64,000 bases of DNA from Cyclaneusma minus (Eukaryota; Ascomycota; Leotiomycetes; Marthamycetales; Marthamycetaceae): positions 1,240,001 through 1,304,000 of the forward strand of contig JAKZHN010000003.1 in the NCBI GenBank assembly GCA_037179335.1. The letters are read 5' to 3'. Positions 1-10,195 of this stretch are shown piece by piece. A program made the translations under genes and the position numbers. The notes beneath the pieces were generated by a model, which worked only from the letters and a program-made list of their open reading frames with translations, was not told the DNA's origin and ran no database searches. Each line of letters opens with the position of its first letter. Position 1 is the first letter of the stretch.

Positions 1-3000
1 TCTCGGATCTGCTTCAGACGCTGGAAACCTCCTCGGCTCCGCTTCAGACGCTGGCAACGTTCTCGGATCTGCTTCAGACGCTGGAAACCTCCTCGGCTCT
101 GCTTCAGACGCTGACAAACTTGTCGGATCTGTTTCCGGTGCTGCTGATGGACTCGATGCTGGTAGCCTTCCTGGCTCTGCTTCAGACGCTGGCAACCTCC
201 TGGGATCTGCTTCAAATGCCGGTAGCCTGCCCGACTCTGCTTCGGGCGCTGGCAACATTCTCGGATCTGCCTCTGGTGCCGTGGACGGTCTTGGTGCCGG
301 CAGTTTCCCCGGCTCTACCTCAGGTACCTTGAGCGATATCGGTGCTGGCGATGTCGTCGGCTCTCTGTCAAGTGCTACGGATGGCCTCGATGCCGGCAAC
401 CTTGCTGGTTCCACATCTGGTACCCTCAGCGATCTCGGTGATAGCAAAGCCCTTGGTTCCATCTCCGGAGACGTGGATGGTACTTTGAACGGTCTGGGTT
501 CTGGCAACGTCATCGGCTCTCTGTCAGGTGCTACCGATGGCCTTGCCGCCGGCAACCTTCTCGGCTCCACCTCCGGTACTCTGAACGGTCTCGGTGATGG
601 CAAGGCTCTTGGCTCCATTTCCGGTGATGTCGATGGTATGTTGAACGGCTTGGGTGCTGGCAGCGTCGGCTCTGCTTCAGATTCCCTGACCGGTCTTGGT
701 GCCGGTAACGTCCTCGGCTCTCTCTCAGGTGCTACCAATGGTCTTGGGTCTGGCAGCATCTCCGGCTTGGTCAACACCAGTGCTGTTACCCATGTTGTTG
801 GCTCTACCAATGTTCTGGGTTCTCCTTCAAGCTCTGGCTCATTCGCCGCCAGTGCCAAGACCAACGTCGCCGCATCTTTCGGCCAAGGTACCAGCGGTTT
901 CACGCAACAACGCCTCTCCGATTACTGCAACACCGCCTCAGTCGACATTATTCCGCTCGGTTTCCTCGACATTTTCCCTGCTCAAGGAAACGGTCTCCCA
1001 GGAACGAACTTTGCCGCAGATCTCTGCCTTGCTGGTGATGTCTTCCCAGGCCCAGGTATCAACGGCGTGGTGGACTCCACCAAAAACTTCCTCCAGTCCA
1101 ACTGCCCTACCCTCAACCCGGACATTGCTTACTGTCAAAGCATTGGCAAGAAAATCCTGCTCTCTGTGGGAGGTCCTGCCGACTCTAGCTACGACCTGGC
1201 GGGCACCGCTGATGGAGAAGCTCTTGCTGACTTCATGTGGGGCGCTTTCGGACCCAAGACCAGCGCTTGGGTCGATGCTGGCAACCCTCGTCCTTTTGAC
1301 TTGACTGATGGAACTGAAGTCAAGGTCGATGGTTTCGATTTCGCCATTGAGAAGCCCTCTACTGATGGTCAAGCCGGATACGTCGCCTGTATCAACAAAC
1401 TCCAAGCTCATTTTGATACCGACTCCACCAAGAAGTACTACATCTCCGGTTCGCCAAGTTGTGTTGTTCCGGATACTAACATGGGCGCCATGCTCACTGG
1501 TTCCAAGTTCGACTTCCTGTTTGTTCAGTACGACGCTCCCCAGTGTTCTGCTCGCACCTTCTTTGACGCCAACCCCAACTTCGAGGCTGGAGGTGTTATC
1601 GACACCAACGGCTTCACTACGAGCTGGAACGATTTGGCCGATCTCCTTGCCGGTACTCCCAGTTCAGACGCCCAGTTGTTCCTTGGTATTCCTGGAGCAG
1701 CGGCAGATGAATTTGCCCTGACCCCAGCAGAGGCTGATCTCCTCATCAGCACCGTCTTTTTGGACTCCCACTTCGGTGGTGTCATGCTGAACGAGTTCAC
1801 CGGTGCTGTCAATAACGTCCAAGATGGTGTAAACTTTGCTCAGAGCGTCAAGGCTAGTCTCGGCGGTTCCGTCAAGAAGGTTAACAGTCTTTGCCAGGGA
1901 TCTGATACTACCCCCAAGTCAAACCCTACCTCAATCATGCCCTCTGCAACTTCCTCCACCACCATCTTGTCATCTACGGCTTCAAGCTTCGTCTCTAGCA
2001 CCAGCTCGGTCGTTAGCTCTACCACAGACCTTTCCTCTGCGTCCAGCACCGGTACTTTTGTTGGGCCCGCAAGCAGCACGTCTTTGAGCTCTAGCTCCAG
2101 CTCCGCCGTTGTTTCTTCGTCGTCAATGTTCACTAACAGCTCATCATCTGCCTCTGCGCCTGCCTCTTCTACGGGCTCGTCAAGCATGGCCACGATCAGC
2201 TCGTCCGCCTCCGCCACTGACAGTATGTCCGCCCCCGCCACTGCCAGCTCATCTGCTTCCGGCCCCAGCTCTACCGTTGCCGGTTCATCTTCTGCAACCA
2301 TGGCTACTGACAGCTCGTCTGCACCCGCTTCTACCGCCAGCGCTACTGAATCTTCTTCGATGCCCACTGCAAGCGCTTCTGCTTCCGTCCCCAGCTCTAC
2401 CGTTGCAGGTTCATCTTCCGCAACCATGGCTACTGACAGCTCGTCTGTACCCGCTCCTACCGCCAGCGCTATTGAATCTTCTTCGATGCCCGCAAGCAGC
2501 GCGTCTTTGAGCTCTAGCTCCAGCTCCGCCATTGTTTTGTCGTCAATGTTCACTAACAGCTCATTATCTGCCTCTGTGCCTATCTCCCCTACGGGCTCGT
2601 CAAGCATGGCCACGATCAGCTCGTCTGCCTCCGCCACTGACAGTATGTCCGCCCCCGCCACTGCCAGCTCATCTGCTTCCGGCCCCAGCTCTACCGTTGC
2701 CGGTTCATCTTCTGCAACCATGGCTACTGACAGCTCGTCTGCACCCGCTTCTACCGCCAGCGCTACTGAATCTTCTTCGATGCCCACTGCAAGCGCTTCT
2801 GCTTCCGTCCCCAGCTCTACCGTTGCAGGTTCATCTTCCGCAACCATGGCTACTGACAGCTCGTCTGCACCCGCTCCTACCGCCAGCGCTACTGAATCTT
2901 CTTCGATGCCCACTGTAAGCGCTTCTGCTTCTACCACTGAGAGTTCAGTCGCTCCTGAATCCAGCGCCAGCGCACCTTCGTCCATGACAGCTGGCTCGTC

Positions 3001-4819
3001 AAATGCGCCCGCACCTTCTGCATCCGCAAGCCAGTCATCAAGCAATGCCCCTGTCACCTCAGCAGCATCTGCCATGACCTTCCCTACCATGGTTAACTAC
3101 AACCAGACTACCCGCGCCACTTTCGCCCTCACCACCTCCGCACCGGCACAGACAGCCAGCATTGTCGAGGAGACTTCCATTGAGATGACTACGTCCACCG
3201 TCTTCTCCGCGATCACTTACACATCCGCGGGCAAGACCGTCACTGAGCTGGTCATCGACTACACTACCATCTGCCCCGTGACCGCTACTGAGAGCCAGGC
3301 TACCAGCACCCCAGTAGCTGCCGCCTCTCCCAGCAGCCCAGCAGCCTCTATGATCTCTGCCTCAGCTAGCCAGTCTTCTGCCTCTAGCCCAGCTGCCTCT
3401 ATGATGTCTGCATCAGCTAGCCAGTCTTCCGCCTCTAGCCCAGCTGCCTCTATGATGTCTGCATCAGCTAGCCAGTCTTCCGCCTCTAGCCCAGCTGCCT
3501 CTATGATGTCTGCATCAGCTAGCCAGTCTTCCGCCTCTAGCCCAGCTGCCTCTATGATGTCTGCATCAGCTAGCCAGTCTTCCGCCTCTAGCCCAGCTGC
3601 CTCTATGATGTCTGCATCAGCTAGCCAGTCTTCCGCCTCTAGCCCAGCTGCCTCTATGATGTCTGCATCAGCTAGCCAGTCTTCCGCCTCTAGCCCAGCT
3701 GCCTCTATGATGTCTGCATCAGCTAGCCAGTCTTCTGCCTCTAGCCCAGCTGCCTCCATGATGTCTGCATCAGCTAGCCAGTCTTCCGCCTCTAGCCCAG
3801 CTGCCTCTATGATGTCTGCATCAGCTAGCCAGTCTTCCGCCTCTAGCCCAGCTGCCTCCATGATGTCTGCATCAGCTAGCCAGTCTTCCGCCTCTAGCCC
3901 AGCTGCCTCTATGATGTCTGCATCAGCTAGCCAGTCTGCCGCCTCTAGCAGTAGCGCGTCTGCTGTTGTCCCAGCCCCCAGCGCAAGCGAAGGTACCAGC
4001 GCGGCTCAAGTCTACACCACCAACAACCGTGAGATGTCCACTGTCTTCCCCGTTGTTTCTACCGCCGTTGCATCTCCTTCCGCCGCCGCTCCTATGCCCG
4101 CTGGCTCAACTCCTTCAGCTGCTGCTCCTATGCCAGCTGGCTCTGCCCCTTCAGTTGCTGGATCGGTTCCTTCAGCCGCCGCTCCTATGCCCGCTGGCTC
4201 TGCTCCTTCAGTTGCTGGTTCAGTTCCTTCAGCCGCCGCTCCTATGCCCGCTGGATCAGTTCCTTCAGCTGCTGCTCCTATGCGCGCTGGCTCTGTTCTT
4301 TCAGTTGCTGGATCGGTTCCTTCAGCCGCCGCTCCTATGCCCGCTGGCTCTGCTCCTTCAGTTGCTGGATCAGTCCCTTCAGGTGCCGCTCCTATGCCCG
4401 CTGGCTCCGCCCCTTCAGTTGCAGCCCCCGTCCCAATGGTTTCGGCTTCGTCTATCAACACCGTGCAAGTTAGCTCCATCCAACAGAGCGCTAGCATGGA
4501 GACTATGACTGTAACCAACGAGACCCCTCAAGGTCCTGAGACTGTCATCAGCGTCGTAACTATTGTCCCCGTGCAGACCGTCGCTGGTGGTTTCAGCAGT
4601 GCCGCTCCTCCTTACCCAACTGGCTCAGCCGGTAGCGGAAGTGGAAACCCTATGGGCAGCGGCACCATGGTGAAGAGCAGCCTGGCCATGTCGACTGGTG
4701 CGTCCAGCCCAAGCAGCAGCTACGTCCCCATGTCCAACCCCCACAGCGGTGCGGGCTCCACGAGTGTCAACATGCTGGCCCTGATCGGTGCCATCGTTTT
4801 GGGATTGGCAATGATTTGA
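1..4819 (+). CDS. GPI-type GH18 (class III) chitinase-like wall protein, 5' partial
   Basis: The frame is open from base 2 to a TGA at 4817-4819, so the start codon and signal peptide lie outside the window. Order: Gly/Ser repeats built on 10-residue LGSASDAGNL-like units (to about 790), a GH18 barrel (about 860-1890), a long Ser/Thr/Ala-rich stalk with several tandem repeats, and a hydrophobic C-terminal tail (SVNMLALIGAIVLGLAMI) that looks like a GPI-anchor signal. The barrel has the SxGG strand (KILLSVGG) and the DxxDxDxE region, which here reads DGFDFAIE: the Asp two residues before the catalytic Glu is Ala (codon 1343-1345). In GH18 enzymes that Asp assists substrate-aided catalysis, so hydrolysis is probably weak or lost. 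It is likely anchored in the wall or membrane and may bind chitin. Family assignment is firm; activity is doubtful. Confidence 0.88.
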   Translation, partial: LGSASDAGNLLGSASDAGNVLGSASDAGNLLGSASDADKLVGSVSGAADGLDAGSLPGSASDAGNLLGSASNAGSLPDSASGAGNILGSASGAVDGLGAGSFPGSTSGTLSDIGAGDVVGSLSSATDGLDAGNLAGSTSGTLSDLGDSKALGSISGDVDGTLNGLGSGNVIGSLSGATDGLAAGNLLGSTSGTLNGLGDGKALGSISGDVDGMLNGLGAGSVGSASDSLTGLGAGNVLGSLSGATNGLGSGSISGLVNTSAVTHVVGSTNVLGSPSSSGSFAASAKTNVAASFGQGTSGFTQQRLSDYCNTASVDIIPLGFLDIFPAQGNGLPGTNFAADLCLAGDVFPGPGINGVVDSTKNFLQSNCPTLNPDIAYCQSIGKKILLSVGGPADSSYDLAGTADGEALADFMWGAFGPKTSAWVDAGNPRPFDLTDGTEVKVDGFDFAIEKPSTDGQAGYVACINKLQAHFDTDSTKKYYISGSPSCVVPDTNMGAMLTGSKFDFLFVQYDAPQCSARTFFDANPNFEAGGVIDTNGFTTSWNDLADLLAGTPSSDAQLFLGIPGAAADEFALTPAEADLLISTVFLDSHFGGVMLNEFTGAVNNVQDGVNFAQSVKASLGGSVKKVNSLCQGSDTTPKSNPTSIMPSATSSTTILSSTASSFVSSTSSVVSSTTDLSSASSTGTFVGPASSTSLSSSSSSAVVSSSSMFTNSSSSASAPASSTGSSSMATISSSASATDSMSAPATASSSASGPSSTVAGSSSATMATDSSSAPASTASATESSSMPTASASASVPSSTVAGSSSATMATDSSSVPAPTASAIESSSMPASSASLSSSSSSAIVLSSMFTNSSLSASVPISPTGSSSMATISSSASATDSMSAPATASSSASGPSSTVAGSSSATMATDSSSAPASTASATESSSMPTASASASVPSSTVAGSSSATMATDSSSAPAPTASATESSSMPTVSASASTTESSVAPESSASAPSSMTAGSSNAPAPSASASQSSSNAPVTSAASAMTFPTMVNYNQTTRATFALTTSAPAQTASIVEETSIEMTTSTVFSAITYTSAGKTVTELVIDYTTICPVTATESQATSTPVAAASPSSPAASMISASASQSSASSPAASMMSASASQSSASSPAASMMSASASQSSASSPAASMMSASASQSSASSPAASMMSASASQSSASSPAASMMSASASQSSASSPAASMMSASASQSSASSPAASMMSASASQSSASSPAASMMSASASQSSASSPAASMMSASASQSSASSPAASMMSASASQSSASSPAASMMSASASQSAASSSSASAVVPAPSASEGTSAAQVYTTNNREMSTVFPVVSTAVASPSAAAPMPAGSTPSAAAPMPAGSAPSVAGSVPSAAAPMPAGSAPSVAGSVPSAAAPMPAGSVPSAAAPMRAGSVLSVAGSVPSAAAPMPAGSAPSVAGSVPSGAAPMPAGSAPSVAAPVPMVSASSINTVQVSSIQQSASMETMTVTNETPQGPETVISVVTIVPVQTVAGGFSSAAPPYPTGSAGSGSGNPMGSGTMVKSSLAMSTGASSPSSSYVPMSNPHSGAGSTSVNMLALIGAIVLGLAMI
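2066..2911 (+). repeat. 423-bp direct duplication inside the chitinase stalk
   Basis: Two adjacent 423-bp copies (2066-2488 and 2489-2911, 141 codons each) encode nearly the same Ser/Ala/Thr-rich stretch. The second copy carries a handful of substitutions. The length is a multiple of three, so the frame is kept. Confidence 0.85.
3332..3943 (+). repeat. 12 x 51-bp in-frame minisatellite in the chitinase stalk
   Basis: Exactly 612 bp, twelve units of 51 bp (17 codons, of the type SSPAASMMSASASQSSA). Most units are identical at the nucleotide level; the first has Met-Ile instead of Met-Met. Near-identity points to recent expansion or homogenisation. A further Pro/Ala/Met repeat (PSAAAPMPAGS type) follows at about 4077-4430. 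Confidence 0.93.
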
Positions 4820-5791
4820 ATGAGCAGTTGAAAAGTCAAAGACGTGCATGGATGAATTTCTTATGCTTTTTTGGGCTGAGATTTGCGATGCAAGCAATGT
4901 TTGAGTTGGATTTCGCTCCATCTATCATTTATGACTTGGTTTTTTGCATACATGGGCAATCTTGGAAAGGCGATGATGATTTTGATCTGGATTGGAGCCT
5001 GTTTGTTTTTGTTTTGTATATATTAAACGCGTAGGTCATATGTACTTTTGAAATTCATCCTTGTCTTGTTCGGCTACGTGATATGAGGTACCGGGTACAT
5101 GAAATTCGCTCGTCGCTAACATGCTCATTGAGTAGGTATCCATCTGATTTCGGCTTGGTAAGTCAATGAAATTTCGTACTCAGGAATCTTGGTAGATTTT
5201 CATGCCGTGTTTTCATTTGTGTCTTCATTTCACGTCTTCATTTCACGTCATTGTGCCTTTCGAGTTTCAACTTAATGGGCGATCACATGATTGGCTTCCC
5301 GCGAAGACCGCCCAAGGCCATGATGACAATTCTTCTGTACGCACTGCAAACCTCGTTTGATGCCTAGGGATATTCCTGATAATCACAAGAACTTCACAAT
5401 GATAGGGTTGTCACTTCCTTGTGCTGGGGAACACTCCCTCCCAAGTCTGGGAGTCGGCCGAGAACCGCACGCGGACAAGGCAGGCCAACTTCAATGAAGT
5501 CATGGATTTTGCGCATGGTGGCATCGCTCCTAGTTTCCCATCCCAACATCAGCAGAGCCGTGACGCCATAGTACTCTTTGGCATAGCATCATAGCGCGGG
5601 GCCTTTCCTCTGCATTTACGTAGGTACTTAATAATCGCGCCTCGTTCTGGGGAAACTATCTCCCCTATCTCTACTACCAACTCCAACATTCAGGACTGAG
5701 AACCTCTATTCAATTGTCTTACTGCTGCTGTTCTTTATCACTCGAAGCCGAAAAAAAAGGGACTTGAACATTGATTCAGCATCATCCAAAA
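4820..5791. other. Intergenic, no gene seen
   Basis: Contains the chitinase 3' flank and the upstream region of the next gene. The final 100 bp include a short A-run (5752-5759) before the ATG at 5792. No convincing coding stretch. Confidence 0.6.
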
Positions 5792-6469
5792 ATGGCGCCC
5801 ACGGATCCTCATCAAGGCGGCAATCTGAGCGATATGACTGTTGATGGTACATCGATGGTATGTTCTACTCTCTCCCCCTACACATCATCAGTCCGTCCCA
5901 CTACTACCTGATGTGCGGTATGGCCATATACCATGCCCACACTTCAACACTCCTTTCTACTTTTCGTTTTGACTCTGCACTCTCGTCCCCTTCCACGCGT
6001 CTTTCCAAAAATCTCCTTCAAAACCACCAAGCCCAAACTAACCTATCTTCTCTCCTCCGACACACAGCCCAACGACGCAGGCCGCATGAACCTCATCCCC
6101 TCCGTCCCCCGCCCAGGCGAAGACGAAGGCGAAGACTCCGGCTCCGTCCCCGCAAACCGCTCCTCGCTCACCGGCGCCGCCTCAAACGCAACCGACATCC
6201 CGCGCGGCGTGCAAGATATCAGCGCCACTGGAGAAGTGGAGACGGGCACTGGAGACCAATTGCCGGCGCAGGTCGAGTCGAAAAGATTACACTATGGTGC
6301 TAACGATCCGGTCGCTAAAGGCCACTATCGGGTTGATAAGCATGAGAAACAGAAGGAGAGCGATTTGGAGAGGTATGCGAAAGAGGGGGGTGGGGTGGAT
6401 AAGGCGCCGGGAGAGGAGAATTTGGATGATGAGCAGGTTACTGGGAAGTTTGAGAGGAAGGAGGTTTGA
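5792..6469 (+). CDS. Small hydrophilic protein, function unknown
   Basis: Two exons: 5792-5857 (22 codons) and 6068-6469, with a 210-bp intron (GTATGT donor, CACAG acceptor) that keeps the phase. The 155-aa product begins MAPTDPHQGG and is rich in Asp, Glu, Gly and Lys. It has no membrane segment or signal peptide, and its C-terminal half is charged (around YRVDKHEKQKESDLERY). It looks intrinsically disordered. I do not recognise the family. The start is the first ATG in a good context after a typical fungal 5' leader. The upstream exon joins in frame with the longer second exon, which supports the model. Confidence 0.7.
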
Positions 6470-7410
6470 GGTGTAGGGAGTTGTTGCGGGACTTGAGCAG
6501 GTGGGAAACCAAATCAGGATTTAGGAAAACATTATCAGAGGAGACGAGCGGGTGGGAATTGCAAAAAAGACAATTTCCGGACACCGTCACTGTGTATCTG
6601 TAAACATAGCAAACAAAGACTCGAATCAAAATGTAGTGGGTTTATGTGGGACGAGTCACCTGACAGCGTGGGTGGCCCGGAGGGTATTGGCCCGACGCAA
6701 GGGAGCTTGCAGGAGGGCAAACGAGGAAATTGAGCCCCCTTCAAGAGCTCCAGTTTCCTCTCCTTCCCTTCTCTCTTCATCTACATCGATTCAGAGCTGT
6801 CAGGTGTCTCGATTTTCACCCGCCCACCTCCCTTTGTACATAGTTATCCAGCAGCTCCTTACATAGCTAGCGGCCGATTCAAGCTTTTGGGAGCTCCTCT
6901 CACTCTTCTCGCTACCAGGGAAGGAAAGAGGAGGCTCCAGGCATGAGAAAGAGCTCCCAAGAGCTTCAATTCAAGGCTGCTTCCGCCAAACGTTGCTTGG
7001 CTTCATCTCTCCTTTGCACGTGACGAGCAGGTTAACATAAATCCTGATTCATTCACCTACATTGATATATAAGCGCTAGCACTCCGGCGACCCTAAGCTT
7101 TCCTCTCCTCTTTGCCGAGTCCACCTCAAAATAACGGAGACGGAAGTGGGGATATCGAAGTGGAGGAGTAGGGACTAGAGATAGAAAAGCATTGCGCCAG
7201 TCGCTGTGCTCCCGAATCAACAAAATCCCAAGTTCCCAAAGTTCCGGTGCCAATGTGAAACCCTGCAGCCTAGGAAAACAAAAGCGCCCCGTACGCCTAG
7301 GTAAGCCCATGGATGGAATCGCGACAACAATTCACAATGCCCCCCACAAAACCTGACATCAAGCCTTGGTCTCGCAATGGGACTGTATCCTGGCATGCTT
7401 ATTAAGCGAA
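6470..7410. other. Intergenic between convergent genes
   Basis: Nothing with coding character. It holds the 3' flanks of the small hydrophilic gene (plus) and the RING gene (minus). Confidence 0.55.
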
Positions 7411-10195
7411 TTATTGGCGACGACGCTCTTCGTGAACAGTACGTGATGACGAGCCAATGCTGGTGGAGAGGATGGAGCGCCAGCTGGTGATGCCTAGGCC
7501 AGTTTCTCTGTTGTTAGATCGTGCCGACGACGAAGACGTTGAAGACGATGAAGCAATGCCATGCTCCAGGTCAGCGTCTGCCCCGGCGTCGCTATTACTC
7601 GGGATGGGAAGTGTAGCAAGAGGCGAGTTGTTGACAGTTTCCGCCGCTTGTGCCTGCACATCATCGTCGCTGTCGTCATGGTATGGTTCATATCTTGGGC
7701 TTGAAGGAGAACCGCGGGCAAGAGAGCGCACCACGTCGCCTTTGCAGATAGGACATGTGCGCCGGCGGGTTGTGAGCCATGGCGTTCTGGTAATTGTTAG
7801 TAAGGTGGAGGTTGAAAAATTGAGATCATGACTGCACTTACATGCAATCCACGTGGAATTCGTGACCACATGGAAGGCTCATAACTCGACTAACTCCAGC
7901 GATGTATTCTTCAAGACAAACGACACACTCGATCTGCTTGCCCATGTATTTCTTCCACTCGCTAGATACACCTGCTGCTTTTTCATGCTCGTGACCCGCT
8001 GTCCGGGATGGTGCTTGCGCAGTATCAGCGCTGGCTCTGGGCAAATCGCCCGGCTCGGGGAGACCAGATGTGGTCCGTGATCTAGGACGAGATCCGCTAT
8101 TCGCTCGCTGCAGAAGAGGTGTGCTTGGAGAAGAGCTCGTTGGTGAAGGAGCCCTTGATCCTGCTGACGATGGAACGGTTTGATATGTCCTCACCGGTAG
8201 CCTCTCGACAACTGATTTGGGCGCTCGCCAGCGTCGGCGACGTATCCTTGATCTCAAAAGGAGCAAGGCATAGACGACAGTTAGTGTTACCAAAGGACTA
8301 ACCACCAAAATAAGAAGCGTATCGAAGAAAGGGCTCGCCCCGTTAGTCTGGACCAGTGTTACCCAGACACCTTCGTGATGCTCACCGTCATCTTTGTCAT
8401 CGTCGTCTTCATTATGCGGCGTATTTGGACCCTTGTATCCAATATTCGGAAGTGGCAAAGCCTCGCTTTCGTCTTCGTCTTCACCAAAGAGTTTGTACAA
8501 GAGACTCGACTTGCTTCTGTCTTTGGACGAGCCGTCGTTCTTGTTGGAATGGGACGCACTTTGTGCTGCAGAGTGACTGCCACCATACTCACCACTCCCA
8601 GGTGTGATGCTTCCACCTTTGGGTCCCAAATTCGCTTTCGCAGAATCGGCTGAAGCTGCATCTTGGTTTTTGCTGGGTACGCTGGTCGATTGTGATGGAT
8701 GCTTAGGCGACTTGCCGGCATCAGGCTTCGAAGGACTTTTTTGGTTCTTGTCGTCTTTCGACTCATTCGAGCCCACAAGATCGGGATCACGCCAATCTTG
8801 AACACCAATGACAAACCCATCTCCAGTGTCTGCAACATCTTTGTTCTTGGGCGAAGCTTTGACAGTTGTAGAGGAACCCTTGGTGGGCTTCGAAGGCCCA
8901 GTCTTTGCTTCTTCTGGCGAGTCTTCATTCCAGTCATCGACCAAAATCCAGTCGAGCCTGCCACTGCTGGGCGGGCGTCTACTATCCGATGGAGAATTGG
9001 ACTTGCTAGTCTTGGAAAATAACCATGAAAACCACCCAGACTTTGAGGACCCGGCCGATTTCGAGGTATCCTTCTCTGGCGCTGCTTTCTTCTTGCTGGT
9101 TTTTGTAGTCGACGTAGGGGTTGGGGTCGCTTTCGCTGCAGCAGTCGTCTGAGTGAAAGTCGGTTGAGATCCCACATTCTTGTTCTTCTTCCCAGCCTTT
9201 GACTGAACTTTGGAGACAAGGTTTCCACTCTCATCCACGGTGTCCTCGATATAGCTTCCGGAGCTCATCAAAGAAGACAGTAAATGAGCAGTGGTATGAG
9301 ACGTGAATACCGAGGGGATAGTCACATTGGATGTATCCCCACTGGCTGACATCTGAAGGAGAGGGCCGCCTCGTTTATCGTCACCAACAATAAGGGCTAT
9401 GCCTCCCCTTCGCTGAGTCCACTTCACCTTCTCCAAGAAACCACATCCTCCGCGACTCAGCAGAACAACCTTGCCTGCAATTTCGGCTCCTTCTTGTAAT
9501 GACTGTATATCGGCATGGTTCGAGTTGGTCGTCGTGCTGTCATGCGATTGTTGTCCGGAGTCGGACTTCTTCAAGCTCGAAGCTGGCAAGGGATGGTGGA
9601 GCCAGTCATCTGTGCCATCATCCATCTCAGGATCATCTGCTATCTTCGATGATCTGTCGGTTGCAGAACTGCCTTCTACCGGCGACGCCGGCACATTGTT
9701 GCGTCTATTGTGGCCCTTTGGTCCAGCAGAAGAGGTCTGCTTCTCGTCACCCGATGCTCCTACGTCTCCCTCCTTTGTGTTACCCGCAACCCAGCCCGGC
9801 ACATCACTGCATCCCAGTTCCCCCTCTGCGCCAGCCGCCACCGTACCCTGGCGTAGGCCATCGTCTCCAAAGCCGCTACCAATCCACAGTTGGCCACTTA
9901 AGCCTTTCGGGGGCAGCGGAGGCCCGAAGCCGGCAGGTCGCGCGAGGAATGAGGTTGTGTTGTCATCGGTGAGGCTAATGATGGCATTCGGAGGGAACAG
10001 CGAGAAGGGTCGTTGAAAGGAGAACAAAGTCCTTGCAGCGGAGTCGCGCTGTTCGGATCGGAGCAGCGAGATGTCCTGGCTGTCGGCGGAGGCGGAGGAG
10101 GTCGAAAAGAGAGTCAGAACGGTGGCAGCGAGGAAGAAGGCGCCTATGATGATGATGCGAGGGGTCCGCATGTTGGCGGGATTCCGTCTCAGCAC
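7411..10195 (-). CDS. PA-TM-RING-type E3 ubiquitin ligase
   Basis: Exons 10195-7842 and 7786-7411 (minus), with a 55-bp intron whose removal restores the RING finger; 909 aa. Domains in order: N-terminal signal anchor (hydrophobic RIIIIGAFFLAATVLTLF), a protease-associated domain split by a Ser-rich insert (core around KVVLLSRGGCGFLEKVKW), a long disordered Ser/Lys/Pro region, a membrane span (LLILVVSPLVTLTVVYALLL) followed by an Arg-rich stop-transfer stretch, and a C-terminal RING-H2. The zinc ligands are complete: CVVC, CGHEFHVDC, then after the splice TPWL and CPIC. PA-TM-RING proteins sit in endosomal, vacuolar or secretory membranes and ubiquitinate membrane cargo. A second Met at residue 9 is an alternative start. 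The Ser-rich tail after the RING is unusual only in length. Confidence 0.9.

Noticed and set aside
1840..3861. Long antisense open frames on minus across the chitinase stalk
   Set aside because: They arise from the biased codons and repeats of the sense gene; the products are low-complexity Glu/Ala repeats without any domain.
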